A program made the translations under genes and the position numbers. Positions 31,975 through 43,639 of a stretch of DNA of 64,000 bases are shown in pieces; position 1 is the first letter of the stretch, and each line of letters begins with the position of its first letter. This stretch comes from Glandiceps talaboti (taxonomy: Eukaryota; Hemichordata; Enteropneusta; Spengelidae): the NCBI RefSeq assembly GCF_964340395.1, contig NC_135563.1, positions 5,217,922 through 5,281,921 on the forward strand, in the 5' to 3' direction. The notes under the pieces are model-generated. The model worked only from the letters and a program-made list of their open reading frames with translations, had not been told where the DNA came from and did no database searches.

Positions 31975-32182
31975 AGTAATTTATCAATGCAATGCAGTGT
32001 ATGGTTTGTGTTCATAACTTTCATGCAGTATGAACGTATCCACTCATCAAAATATGCTCGTTCCCGACGATCTATTACCGACGATCTTTTTCTGTACGTG
32101 CGAATTCGCCTTTTTCAGGCATATAAATAACCACAGAATCACATTTACAAGATATAGACACATATTTTGATATAATATAATA

Positions 32183-32322
32183 GCAATAACTCCCTCCGAA
32201 GGCGGGTATACACTCGAATTTGGTACAATTCGCTCCATATAGCACTCGCCATTCGGCTCATGCTATATGTCGCGAATTGTACCAAAATCTCGTGTATACC
32301 CGCCTTCGGCGGGGGTTATTGC
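32183..32322. mobile_element. Near-perfect 140 bp hairpin element
   Basis: Two arms of about 65 bp, GCAATAACTCCCTCCGAAGG onward and its inverted copy ending in GGGGGTTATTGC, pair almost completely around a loop of roughly 10 bp (CGCCATTCGGCT). AATTGTACCAAA and GTGTATACCCGCC are conserved in both arms. This looks like a fold-back MITE. No target duplication is certain. Confidence 0.7.
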
Positions 32323-32587
32323 TTAAATAAATATACGATGCATATGATACAATGTGTCACACGCATTATTTCAAGCAAGGCGTCGGTTTTTCTCTTCTTC
32401 TTTTTTTGATTTCGATCGCTTTGTAATATTTTTTCACCCAAAGAATGTCACACGGGTCATTTGAGATGTATATTGTTTGCAGACTAGTATTAATTACCTT
32501 AGGATGGAAGAAGAATTTCCTATTATGCAAACAATGTGATAATGGGGAAAGTAATAGTTCGTCACGTCTACCGTATACTAATACTAA

Positions 32588-33040
32588 TACATACATACAT
32601 ACATACATACATACATACATACATACATACATACACACATACATACACATACATACATACATACATACATACATACATACATACATACATACATACATAC
32701 ATACACACATACATACATACATACATACATACATACATACACACACATACATACATACATACATACATACATACATACATACATACATACATACATACAT
32801 ACATAATATTAGTACATACATGCTTACATACATGCACACATACATACATACATACATACATACATACATACATACATACATACATACATACATACACACA
32901 CATACATACATACATACATACATAATATAAGTACATACATGCATACATGCATGCACACATACATACATACATACATACATACATACATACATACATACAT
33001 ACATACATACATACATACATACATACATACATACATACAT
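32588..33040. repeat. Long (CATA)n array, about 450 bp
   Basis: More than 100 tetranucleotide units with CACA and CATG variants. A higher-order duplication is visible: the interruption ATAATATWAGTACATACATGC occurs at about 32803 and again at about 32921, with a CATGCACACATACATA segment after each. Confidence 0.95.
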
Positions 33041-33049
33041 CGCCATCCC

Positions 33050-34180
33050 GTAGTAATGTACAGTGCTGGACATTGATATGTTAATGAGCGCCAAAAAATG
33101 TATTTTTTACGATACATTCTTAAAAATAAAATGACTGATAATTACACTCAGTTGAAGATTCACAGGTGAAGATTCATTAAGTGTGGTAATCACTGGTATG
33201 CTGGTGCTTAGACCACTTCAAAAACTCTACTAATATAGTGGTCTGAGACCAGTCGGTGTTATACCGGTATTCCTAATTAGTGCAAATACAGGCGTTCATC
33301 GTTAGTGCAAGGTTAACAACGTATCACTACTTTGTTTAACGAACATTACTGTATATACATATCAGAGAGAACTAATTAACGTTAATACGCGATAAAAAGG
33401 GGTTCTTTCCATTACACGGCTAAACAAAACAAGTCATGCGAAAAACAGCATATGCAGTATGACCCAGCTCAATGTTTACTACATCAATGTCATGCTAAGC
33501 TTATTGATTTTCAACTCTTCTAATTAAAAAGGCAATACACTGCCGGGTTGTGGAATATTCAGCTTAAAAGTGCGACTATTGGAAATAGATTTGACAAGCA
33601 CACGTAAGTAACCACGTGCATTTTTCTCACGGGAACTTTGTATTCTTATGACGAATCTTCTGTACATAAATTATGCCCAAATCACAGCTAATACGTTAAT
33701 CTAAGAGTGTATATAAACTTACTTGATGTTTACTACATGAATATAAAATAATACACTTGTGTAATATCTGACAATTCTGTTTGCGTTGGTCTTAGTATGC
33801 TACCAAATTAAGAATGGCATGACACAAAGGTGTGATTGTGTTAATTAGTGAATATCAGTCTCATGGTTATCATTGGCCTGCTTGTTTGAACCACGACTGC
33901 ATAAGTCTGAGCGACAAGCCCTGAGATTTCTTGGAAGCTTACATAAGCACGCGGTAAAAGTAACAATTGAAGTGTTGTCACCTACCCTATAATTATCAAC
34001 CACAAGGACCATTTATCATTGATTTCCAATAACGTCCAAACTTTAAATGACGCATTATTGTGTCGCTACAGCAGCAGCCGTCGTCACCAGCATAACTACG
34101 AGCACTGGTACCACCACCACCGCCAATCAATCTCACCACCCCTATTCCTGTATTACCAACACCATCACTAGACCCCACCC
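33050..34180. other. Intergenic, no gene seen
   Basis: No supported gene. Short open frames next to the following trinucleotide array are repeat-driven. Confidence 0.45.
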
Positions 34181-34189
34181 CTACTATTT

Positions 34190-34205
34190 CACCACCACCA
34201 CCACC

Positions 34206-34255
<50 letters not shown>

Positions 34256-34313
34256 CCACAACAACACCAACAGCAACAGCAACCTAACAATCATCACCAC
34301 AGCCACATAGGTC

Positions 34314-34350
<37 letters not shown>

Positions 34351-34445
34351 GCAGCAGCAACAACAACAACAACAACGACGATGACGACAACAAAAATAAC
34401 AACAACCACAATAATAATAATAATGAAAACAACAACAACGTCGCC
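34190..34445. repeat. Compound (CAC)n/(AAC)n/(AGC)n/(GAC)n trinucleotide array
   Basis: About 250 bp of A/C/G trinucleotides, mostly CAA, with CAC and CAG sub-blocks. The Thr-, Asn-, Leu- and Val-rich frames in all registers are artefacts. Confidence 0.9.
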
Positions 34446-34449
34446 AATT

Positions 34450-35498
34450 AGTTTTTAAAAAAACTAATAAACTATACATTATTGGTGTCCCTACCATAGA
34501 AGCAATTTAAGTTCTACATTATATTTCAATAATCATGAAAACCAGCAACCATGTTGTTAGCAAATAAGACGATTTCTATACAAAGACTAAAACAGTTTTG
34601 AAATTTTCAAGTTATGAAATAATCTGTTATCTACATACGTATGAACTCCACAATCAATATTTTAAACGAGGCCACTTCTCACATCTTGTAAACTGCACTT
34701 GAATCTTAATGAACGTTCGTATGAATAAATTATGTATTGTTAATGATGATAACCAGCGATCACTTTGAATATCTTACACATGTCAACACATCTACATGGT
34801 GAAACAATTATTTTTAAAGGTTTTGAACACCTGCAATGCACAGTTCAGTATTGAGTGATTAGGAAAAGCGGCGGTACACATCAACGGCAAAATACCAGAG
34901 GACTCGATTTTAATGTTACATTTGGTATTTTGAACAAGTCAACCTTTGATAATGGAAAGCTATATATAGTCTTTGTAACTACATGTATGTATTTCATATT
35001 TGCACGAACTTTATTAGCTTTTACGGAGTATTTGACACATTCGAAGCCAAGTCCTTTTCATATGAAAACATGAATTCTAGCAAAATGTGAATTGCAATGA
35101 TCTTTGATATATAACTTGTATTAATATCGATAATAACTCAACACTGACATTACAGTTTAGCATATAGGGTGGTATTTTCTCATCCTGAAGTACTCTGGAG
35201 TGGGTGGAAATAGTAAGCAATGCACAATTATCAACGTTCACATCTGGTCGTTTTACATTTAATTTTGGCAGTGAATGAAAGTTTGGATCCGTATTTTTTT
35301 AATTTAAATTCTTATTTTTGTCATGATTCGAATGGAGACTGCATTGTTGCGACTGGGGACATGTAATGCTTCAATTTGTAACAGTCAAAAAATCCCCCGT
35401 TAAGGATACAATGTTTGATAAACGAAACTATATCATACGGTCATTGACTGAGTTATAGCAGTTGAGAGAGAATCGTTGTATCACTTGTCGTCACCTAT
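34450..35498. other. Intergenic, no gene seen
   Basis: AT-rich sequence without a supported gene. Confidence 0.45.
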
Positions 35499-35797
35499 GG
35501 CCTAAAAATGGTTGGTTCCGGTTACCCGAACCCACCAAGTTTTGCACTGCCGACCCTAAACTTTTTTTTTCGATTCGAGAATTTTTTTCTCTTGAAAACT
35601 GTGAAGTCTTACGGATGTGGAAACTGATATAACTCTTCTTCCAATCTGTAATGGCTGTTCATATGATGGGAAGAAACTAATAACACAGAGACCATATGAA
35701 AAACGATGGCTAGTTCACTCACATATGAAAAAAATCTACCTACCTCACCTATTCTAAAACTGAGCAAAATCGGTACCACACATTTTTTTTACTAGCC
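35499..35797 (+). mobile_element. MITE family 2 (GGCC ends), copy 2
   Basis: A 299 bp element. The left end is GGCCTAAAAATGGTTGGTTC, continuing CGGTTACCC. The right end, read inward, is GGCTAGTAAAAAAAATGTGT, continuing GGTACCG. It shares CACTGCCGACCCTAAACTTT and CTACCTACCTCACCTATTCT with the other copies. The right flank is TTA (35798-35800); the left flank is TAT, so the duplication is imperfect. Confidence 0.7.
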
Positions 35798-35885
35798 TTA
35801 TACAAATATGACAATTTATGTTATTGGTTTATCGCGTGTTTGATTTAACAGTAAATGAGACGAGATATTATATATGTAGATATAT

Positions 35886-36250
35886 ATTCCCCAATATTTT
35901 TCTTTGTTCAGCCAAGGAAATTACATTTGACCTAAGAGGCCCTCGTCACTACGAGTCTATAGGTCTACGAGTAGTGACAAACCCTTAGGTCACGAGTATT
36001 TTCCTGCTGAATAAAGAAAAAAAATTGGGGAATAATATAATTAAACTGTACCATCTGGAGTAACATAAAGAAATCGAATTTTAATGGCAATTTGAGCGTT
36101 TGACTCATATTTCGAACACTGCAGAACCAATGACGTAGACACGTGTTGTTGTGACATCAGACGAGCGTTGTCGTGACGTAGAACGATCAGAGTATAAATT
36201 CCCCATTTTTTGTTGAACCTGGCTCGTGCATGGTATAATACGTGATTAAA
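35886..36250 (-). repeat. Dispersed repeat with ATTCCC hairpin, copy 2 (inverted)
   Basis: Inverted copy of 30856-31207. The hairpin is 35886-36034, with arms ATTCCCCAATATTTTTCTTT and the inverse ending AATTGGGGAAT, enclosing paired CTACGAGTAGTGAC and CCTTAGGTCACGA blocks. The single-copy part (36045-36245) holds the AGAACCAATGACGTAGACAC and GAACCTGGCTCGTGC landmarks. Confidence 0.7.
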
Positions 36251-36376
36251 CACAAGTTATACTCACGGACACGGTGCATACTAGAATTACCACTTAAATC
36301 CTGTAATAATCCTGACAATATTTAATTTAATACCGTGATATATTCTTTGACTGATGAGTTAATTACCGATTTCGTA

Positions 36377-36450
36377 TGTATGTATGTATGTATGTATGTA
36401 TGTATGTATGTATGTATGTATGTATGTATGTATGTATGTATGTATGTATG
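36377..36450. repeat. (GTAT)n microsatellite
   Basis: About 18 uninterrupted tetranucleotide copies. Confidence 0.95.
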
Positions 36451-36483
36451 GTCCTGCCATTACAATGCGATTGACAGTATAGC

Positions 36484-36556
36484 TAGCCTGGACAATCCAT
36501 ACGTATTGGGATTGTTTGCTTTCCTTAAAATGCCAATCCGCATGGATTCCAGGCTA
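36484..36556. repeat. Small hairpin element TAGCCTGGA...TCCAGGCTA
   Basis: Arms TAGCCTGGACAATCCATACG and CGCATGGATTCCAGGCTA pair with one or two mismatches around a 36 bp loop. A short MITE-like or fold-back sequence directly after the GTAT array. Confidence 0.5.
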
Positions 36557-36559
36557 CAG

Positions 36560-37583
36560 CATAGCTAGAACTAGAACGAACACCATGGGTATTCGTTGTC
36601 GTCCTCGAGTTACCCTTCTTTTGTTCTAAAAACAAATTGAAATGGCGTATGGTCAAATAATAATGTATGGCTATCACTAGTTATTCTAGAATGACATAGT
36701 CGATGTGACTGAGTGAACAACTAGGAGAAAAAAAAACATTTGTTAACATAATTGATTAATTACATATATAATTAATTAAAGTATCACGTTACTTAGAGAC
36801 ATTGCTATTTCAATTACGTACACTTGACGAATCATCATGTGTCAGAAGTTAAACTGGGACCAAAGTGTGGAAATATGTTGGTACATTTGTAAATGTGTTC
36901 ATAATCCGATCCACACTTGTTTAAGTGGAATTAGCTGGATTTATATGCTATTTGATATGTCTCGAGTGACACATCTTCTTGCAAGAGTTTTCTAACTTTT
37001 TACAATGATCTACTATTGTTCCTGTTTGATTGAATGATTGATTGATTGAATGAAAATACTTATACATAAACCAAAATTATTCTAGCATAATATTAATATC
37101 GCTGCATTCCTTCGATATCGATGGCACTGACATCGTAATCTAGTGTTGGTAGCACCGTTGATACAGGCAATGTTCGCCAGAAGATTTTATACAATATATA
37201 CATTGACGTTCAAAGTTGATCATTTTGTAAGTGTGTTTTCTTGTGTTACTTGACAGATCATAACTTTTGTTTTACTACTGAACACAGCATAGTTGTTATT
37301 GAGGGAAGTTATAAAACCCTAAACGTACGCAAAACTCTCTCTTCAATCAGAGTCCTGCTGTGTTTAGAAATAAAAGTGTTGTTGTTTAGCGAGGAAATCA
37401 ACAATCTCAACCTACCAAATGGTTAGTCATTGTTACTATGTGTTATGTACAGTCTTCTGGCGAACACTCTCTGTTTAGCTGTAATATAGATTTATCCTAA
37501 CATTAAAGTAGTACGCGTGTTCATTACGTCATAGAATCTGTATACACACCATTTCTGTATATCAGCTTCGAGTTCTGCCATTA
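36560..37583. other. Intergenic, no gene seen
   Basis: No supported gene. Confidence 0.45.
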
Positions 37584-37911
37584 GGCCTAAAATTGTGTTG
37601 GTTCCTGCTACCCGACCCCACCTAGTTTTTCACTGCCGATCCTAAACTTTCTTCTTTTTTTTTACATAATCGAGATAGAGAGAAAATAGTGGATGTGGAA
37701 ACTGACATCAACTTAAAAAGTCAATATAAAACTGTTCTTCCAACTGTAATGGCTGTACATTTGATGGGCAGAAACCAATATCATAGAGACCATAATGGAA
37801 AACAATGGAAAACACAACTACCTGAACTAGACACTCACTTATGAAAAAAAATCTATCTGCCAAATCTATTCTCAAATTGAGAGTACCGGATACCACACAA
37901 TTTTTTAGGCC
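37584..37911 (+). mobile_element. MITE family 2 (GGCC ends), copy 3, TTA target duplication
   Basis: A 328 bp element. The left end is GGCCTAAAATTGTGTTGGTT and the right end, read inward, is GGCCTAAAAAATTGTGTGGT. TTA at 37581-37583 and TTA at 37912-37914 are a perfect target duplication. The internal CACTGCCGATCCTAAACTTT matches copies 1, 2 and 4. This best-preserved copy defines the family's ends. Confidence 0.85.
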
Positions 37912-37977
37912 TTAGCAAGTGGTAGTTAAATACGCATAACTAATTAGAATACAACCGGTATATTTTAATCCATGGCA

Positions 37978-38022
37978 AACAAACAACAAACAAACAAACA
38001 AACAAACAAACAAACAAACAAA
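37978..38022. repeat. (CAAA)n microsatellite
   Basis: About 11 copies of CAAA. Confidence 0.9.
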
Positions 38023-38597
38023 CCCAAAACAAATTCTGAACGTATGCACTCAGTTTGTATCCCTTTAAAATTACTAAGTTGCCACGACAGGTCTAAACTA
38101 AGTTTCTCCACTCTCATAAAATGCCCATTGGCGACGGTACGGACAGATACATTATTTTCATTCTCCCCTCCGGCTACTTTTATCTCGGGGTTTATTATGT
38201 AATATTTCGCGAGAGCTTTCTTAAAAGGTTAAGACATAACTGACAGGTGACGAGCACGCCGTTGGTTCAAAAGCACGATGTTTGTTTTAATGAACTAGAA
38301 ATGCTAATTCAATAAACAATGAGCTATAGATCGATTTTGACTCATATGTGAGAGTGTTTTATTGGTCTGGGATATTTTGAATTATTAAAAGCAAATGCTA
38401 TGGGTAATAATCCCCTCGTAATGTCATTTCACAAGGGCTTTAACAATAGGGTCACATCGAACAATATGCTGCCCAGATTTGAAGTGGTTAGAGTGTGTGT
38501 TATACTGGCTTGGTATTCACGCACGATTGAGAAAAAACTAATGATTTTCTTATTTAGATCAACTATTCGTTTAATCTTTCTGTAATTAGTTTCTCAG

Positions 38598-38598
<1 letters not shown>
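38023..38598. other. Intergenic, no gene seen
   Basis: No supported gene. Confidence 0.45.
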
Positions 38599-38694
<96 letters not shown>

Positions 38695-38735
38695 GAGACA
38701 GAGACAGAGACAGAGACAGAGACAGACAGAGAGCG
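38599..38735. repeat. (GA)n microsatellite with GACA variants
   Basis: About 45 GA units followed by GAGACA steps. Confidence 0.95.
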
Positions 38736-39482
38736 AGAGGGACAGATTTTGAAGAGAATTATGAACATGCACTGTTTAATATGCAGAACTCGTAGCAGTA
38801 TGTTTCAACAAACAATACGCACTCGCGCATCAGACATGTCTCCGCTGTGAACAATAGGTTGATATCAAAATAACATCCAAGCTAGAAATTGAGGTCAAAT
38901 TCAAGTAAGCGTAATTTTCCCCCAAAGAATGCCATACGTTGTGTCTAAAGTGTTCGATCTATTTTCAAGGCTATGCCTAGTGCCTCGTTATCCTGGTCGA
39001 TATTTCTGTTGTACACTGTCAGTTGTGCGATTTGCTGTCTCGGGTAACCAGTATCGAACGTTCATAACGTTAACGAGCCGTTCGATACAAATCGTGTCAC
39101 TTGAGGGTCACTTGAAAACAATTAGTGGTACCCCTTTGTTCCATGATCGTTTTGTGTTCTTTCTATGATCTTTTAAGCTAACATATCGACCAGAAGTAAA
39201 CTTTGTGAGCGATTCACACAATACGTAGTAAGAATTTGATTATCGTTTAAAGAATTCAATCGTTTGCCGAACTCAATTAAAAGTAAATTGAAAGTTTGTT
39301 GAAGAGTCGTGGGAATCTTAAAACAACGTACGATACGGAGCGGTTATCAGATTCACGCCTTAATTACTGTAAGAGCGCCGTAGTTGTACGACGAACTTGT
39401 AGTAACTATACATTGACATGCAGTCCAAAGCCTTCACCAACAAAACACTGATTGTTGAGTTCGAGTAGAGTCTACTATAGAA

Positions 39483-39678
39483 AAACAAACAAACATTAAA
39501 ACAAACAAACAAAGAAACAAACACATATCATAAATAATTAAATAGGTAAATGAATGAATGAATGAATGAATAAATAAATGAATGAATGAATGAATGAATA
39601 AACAAATAAACAAACAAACAAAACATTTGAAGTATAGGGTTTACTATCATACCATGCCATCACCACCACACACATACA

Positions 39679-39732
<54 letters not shown>
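39483..39732. repeat. Cluster of (CAAA)n, (AATG)n and (CA)n repeats
   Basis: CAAA copies near 39483-39525 and 39600-39625, AATG/AATA copies at 39548-39602, and an almost pure CA array at 39665-39731. Confidence 0.9.
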
Positions 39733-39734
39733 AT

Positions 39735-41549
39735 GTTATTTTATTTTAGTAAGAGCCTATTAATTATTCAATATTCTAACGTTGAAAACGTAAGCTTACT
39801 TGCGGATACACCGGTCTGTATGTAACAGGATTCTACTGCACAAATGTGGCATTTATCTGGATCGAACATCTGCGAGGCAATTACCGATTAAATATAAATA
39901 CTAACTATAGAATAAAGATGCCGCATTTGTATTCTTTAAGGGTTTTATATGACTATAAATTGTCCTTTCCCCACGTACTTATACGTGCATGACGACTAGA
40001 ACGGCCTGATTAGGCCTACATACAGGTGACGTCAGACAAAATCGGAAGTACGTCTGAATTCATGCAATCACCAAGAGATAACACAGCGTTGAAATCCATA
40101 GCACGAGTCGTTGTTACTTAATTCCAAACTGACGCAAGGAGTTGTGTGTTGAAAGAAGAAATGTGACAAGTCTCCCAAAACAGATCAAATTAGTGTTGAA
40201 TTAGAACATTCAAGAATGTGAGGAAAACCAGGATATATTTAACCGGGATCCAGGCCCAGAGAAAAAACACACAATTACTTAAAACAAAAGCGGTACTAAC
40301 GATAAGGATCTCGATACAAAATATCTCTCCTTTGCCTACCTAGTAGCGATTTTAGTATTTACAAACATGTAAACGCTTAAAAAAATATATTAACTTCAAA
40401 CAAGCTATTAAAATCTCGCATAGGTTTTCTTACAATTGATTAAAGAACTAATACTACGAAAAAAGTTAGATGAGACAATTTTGTTAAAATAATTGTTATA
40501 TGCCACCCAGCCTTTGTTTGAAATAAATTGCTCAACAGCTGACAGCAATACAAAATTAATTCAACTGGTTAAACTTAACATTTACAGAACAAAGTTCGAA
40601 ATTATATAGGCTAAAGTTCCTGTAGGTAACTACCTTGTTGTAGGGTTATGGATGAGGAAGACACATTTTCTTTGTCTGTGGTTCAGTTTAACATCCTATT
40701 AAAATGCTCAACGTCTTTGAATTCAAGAGTAAATTCTACAAATATTATTTTCAGACAAGATTAATACTTCGTCTAGGTATCTAATTGAAACTGAACCAAA
40801 AAAAAATGTCATGATTGAAATAACTGTCTCGACTGTCAGGGTGGTGACCGTATGTTCCATGTGTGTACGTTTATGGATGTTTGTGTTTGCAAGGAATTCA
40901 ATTAATGCAGTAATGTATAAAGAGATACGGTTACCCTAGTATAATGGAGCCATAGACATTCTTTATTTTCTCTGTCTTTTGTTCCAATTAAAACAACCTG
41001 TTCGCAAGTACGAGTTCAATCATGCTACGAAATACAACTCTTATCCGTAAAAGAATCGCGAACAACCCCTGCTAGGAGTGTATTTAAGAGGTATATCCAT
41101 TTCATACCATAAGGTTAAACATCCTAAACCAACTTCGAAAGCAAAGAGAGCAAGGCCACTCCAATTTATAACAGTGTACGCACATATCTAATGGCAAAGA
41201 ATGAAATGTTGAGCGGCGTATGGAAATATAAAAGATATATTGGAACCATATGGCACACTTTCCATCGCACGACCCATGGAAAATTGATCTATAATTTGAA
41301 AAATCACCCTATAATTATGATAAAGCACGTTTCGTCACAGACGTCAACTCTGGGTTGTGTTTTGGGTACATATTACATCAATTTGGTATACGAACGATGG
41401 ACTATCATAAGGATAGACTATATATCACAGTAAACAAAAACCCTTCCTTAGAATATACATATTGAGTAGAATGACTTCTCGGATGTTGACATTAGCAATC
41501 GCGCAAACAAGATAACGCATACTGCATATATGATATATAATATACAATG

Positions 41550-41553
<4 letters not shown>
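39735..41553. other. Intergenic, no gene seen
   Basis: AT-rich sequence. No frame with coding character, no RNA gene. Confidence 0.45.
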
Positions 41554-41641
<88 letters not shown>

Positions 41642-41733
41642 TTGGTAGTACTGGTACTACCAAAACTATTGCGCTCTGCCACTGCAGTATAGAGCACTGT
41701 CTTAGCAGATTGATACTCACCGAGTTCACCGAG

Positions 41734-41802
<69 letters not shown>
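41554..41802. repeat. Two (TA)n arrays around a palindrome-bearing spacer
   Basis: TA arrays at 41554-41638 and 41736-41802 flank a 97 bp spacer. The spacer starts with a near-perfect palindrome, GTTTTGGTAGTAC/GTACTACCAAAAC, at 41639-41666. It is likely to extrude cruciforms and to be unstable. Confidence 0.9.
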
Positions 41803-41811
<9 letters not shown>

Positions 41812-43293
41812 ATGTATATATAACACGTCATCTTTTATCTTGTTAACATGTATTATAACAGAAGAACATATCTTGATCACCAGATTCCATTCAATGGCAT
41901 ACTCCATTCAGTCACCACCTTACTTTCTTGATAACAGCATAAATAGCGCGAAGAATGTGCAAACGTTTTAAATGTTGAGATTTCCCAAAGTTTGGTTATT
42001 TTGTAAATCAAACTTTTTTCGACAAGAAATATAGTCAAATAAACCAGGAGACAGTCTACTCATTGAACGTGATGTGCATTTATTATAAATCACGAATTAC
42101 TATTCACTATTTCTGCAAACAACAAGATATTTTTTTATATTTTCTTGTACGTGAGCTCTTTTTACAAAGTTCTGGTCGGCAGTATATGTAGTCTGAAAGG
42201 TCCAGTCGTTGGTCCGCTTATAACCCCACGTCTGGTAAGCGGAAGGAACGCAAGAATCATTCAAGCTATATTATACATTGCTGTTCCGAAAACACGTACG
42301 ATGCATTTCATCAATTGAAACCGACTTTCACGTTCTATGGAAATCCCTACTTAAGATTTAGAGAAATATTGTAATAAGAACAGTTAATGTATTGAAATTA
42401 TTACCGTCACGTACATCAGTACTTTTGAGATTTAACTTTGAAATGTATGGGATAGTGTCTGTTTACTGGAAACTTGCGCCGAGAAAGGATGTCAATTAAA
42501 ACATGAGACGAGTGGGTTAGTATTTGAGACACAGTGTGAACTTGCATTTATTGAGACGCCGCTACTTAGAGAACTCGATGGCTATCGTCAAATCACGAGT
42601 GTGTATACATGATAACCATCACTTAAAAAAGACGAAGCTTGTGTAAGTGGCATTTTAATTGATTTAAGTACATAACTAATAGCAATACATGTTATTCTGA
42701 TTTTCTAAGTTAGAAAATGTTCTGTATTCTGCTTGTGTCCACACTGAGCGAATTACCCAACATTTTCACATTTTTTTTGACCTGCTGTGGGTTCACTGTT
42801 TTCGCTAAAGCCAAGGTATTGTTATTGATAGTCCAGGGTGAACACATCCTAGTAAGTTCTGTTAGTCCAACATGTCTTTCCAAATATCCTAGACTAACAA
42901 TATGAAAAACTCCAATGAGAGCAGTGGACCTTCCAAGGTAAGGTCATAGCACCTTCGAAAATTTTGGGTAATTTGCTGAGCATGGGAACATGTACTGATT
43001 ACCAGATTACTCGATATACTTCATAATTTTCTTACTCAAAGTTTATTCAAACCAATACATGTTTGGGTATATTGGGACTCTGAGATCGTTGCTACCTAGG
43101 ACATAGTCCTACTTTCAGACCGGGTGAATAAGTCAGGACTCATTCTGACATTGTCCCTTTCCAGAATCGAGTCCCGATTTACGCCGTCAGCAAGCAGGAC
43201 TATTTCGAACACAAATAATACTCACAGAAAAAGTATAAACATATCGTATAATAATGGTATTATTAGGTATGTTAATACTATGTAGGCCTATGT
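41803..43293. other. Intergenic, no gene seen
   Basis: No supported gene. Confidence 0.45.
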
Positions 43294-43635
43294 ATGGAAC
43301 TTGAAAATCAGCCATCTTGAATGATGCATACTGGGAAATATGGTATCGTTCCAGTGCACCGAACAAACATCTCTTAAATAGATGACTATAATTGCAAACA
43401 ATCTTTGTCGTGTTGTTTTCGCGACACTTTCCACATTTAATATAGTTTTGGTTGAATTAATGCATATTAATTAGGCCAATTACCATAATTTTGCCAATTT
43501 TGATAATTTCGCTCTATGTCTCGATTGAACTTTGCTAGTTACCCAGATCTTTACATTAGAGATTTTACCATAACTGCACATAGTCATACATTATACTATA
43601 CTGGGCATGCTCAGTTTAGATTTTAGATTCAATTT
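43294..43635 (+). mobile_element. MITE family 1, copy 3 (diverged)
   Basis: Starts ATGGAACTTGAAAATCAGCC, continues ATCTTGAATGATGCATACTGGGAAAT and ends with CTGGGCATGCTCAGTTTAGA. These match the order in the element at 1024-1266, at lower identity and with a longer centre of about 342 bp. The terminal AATAGGG is no longer recognisable. An older member of the family. Confidence 0.6.
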
Positions 43636-43639
43636 GGTT

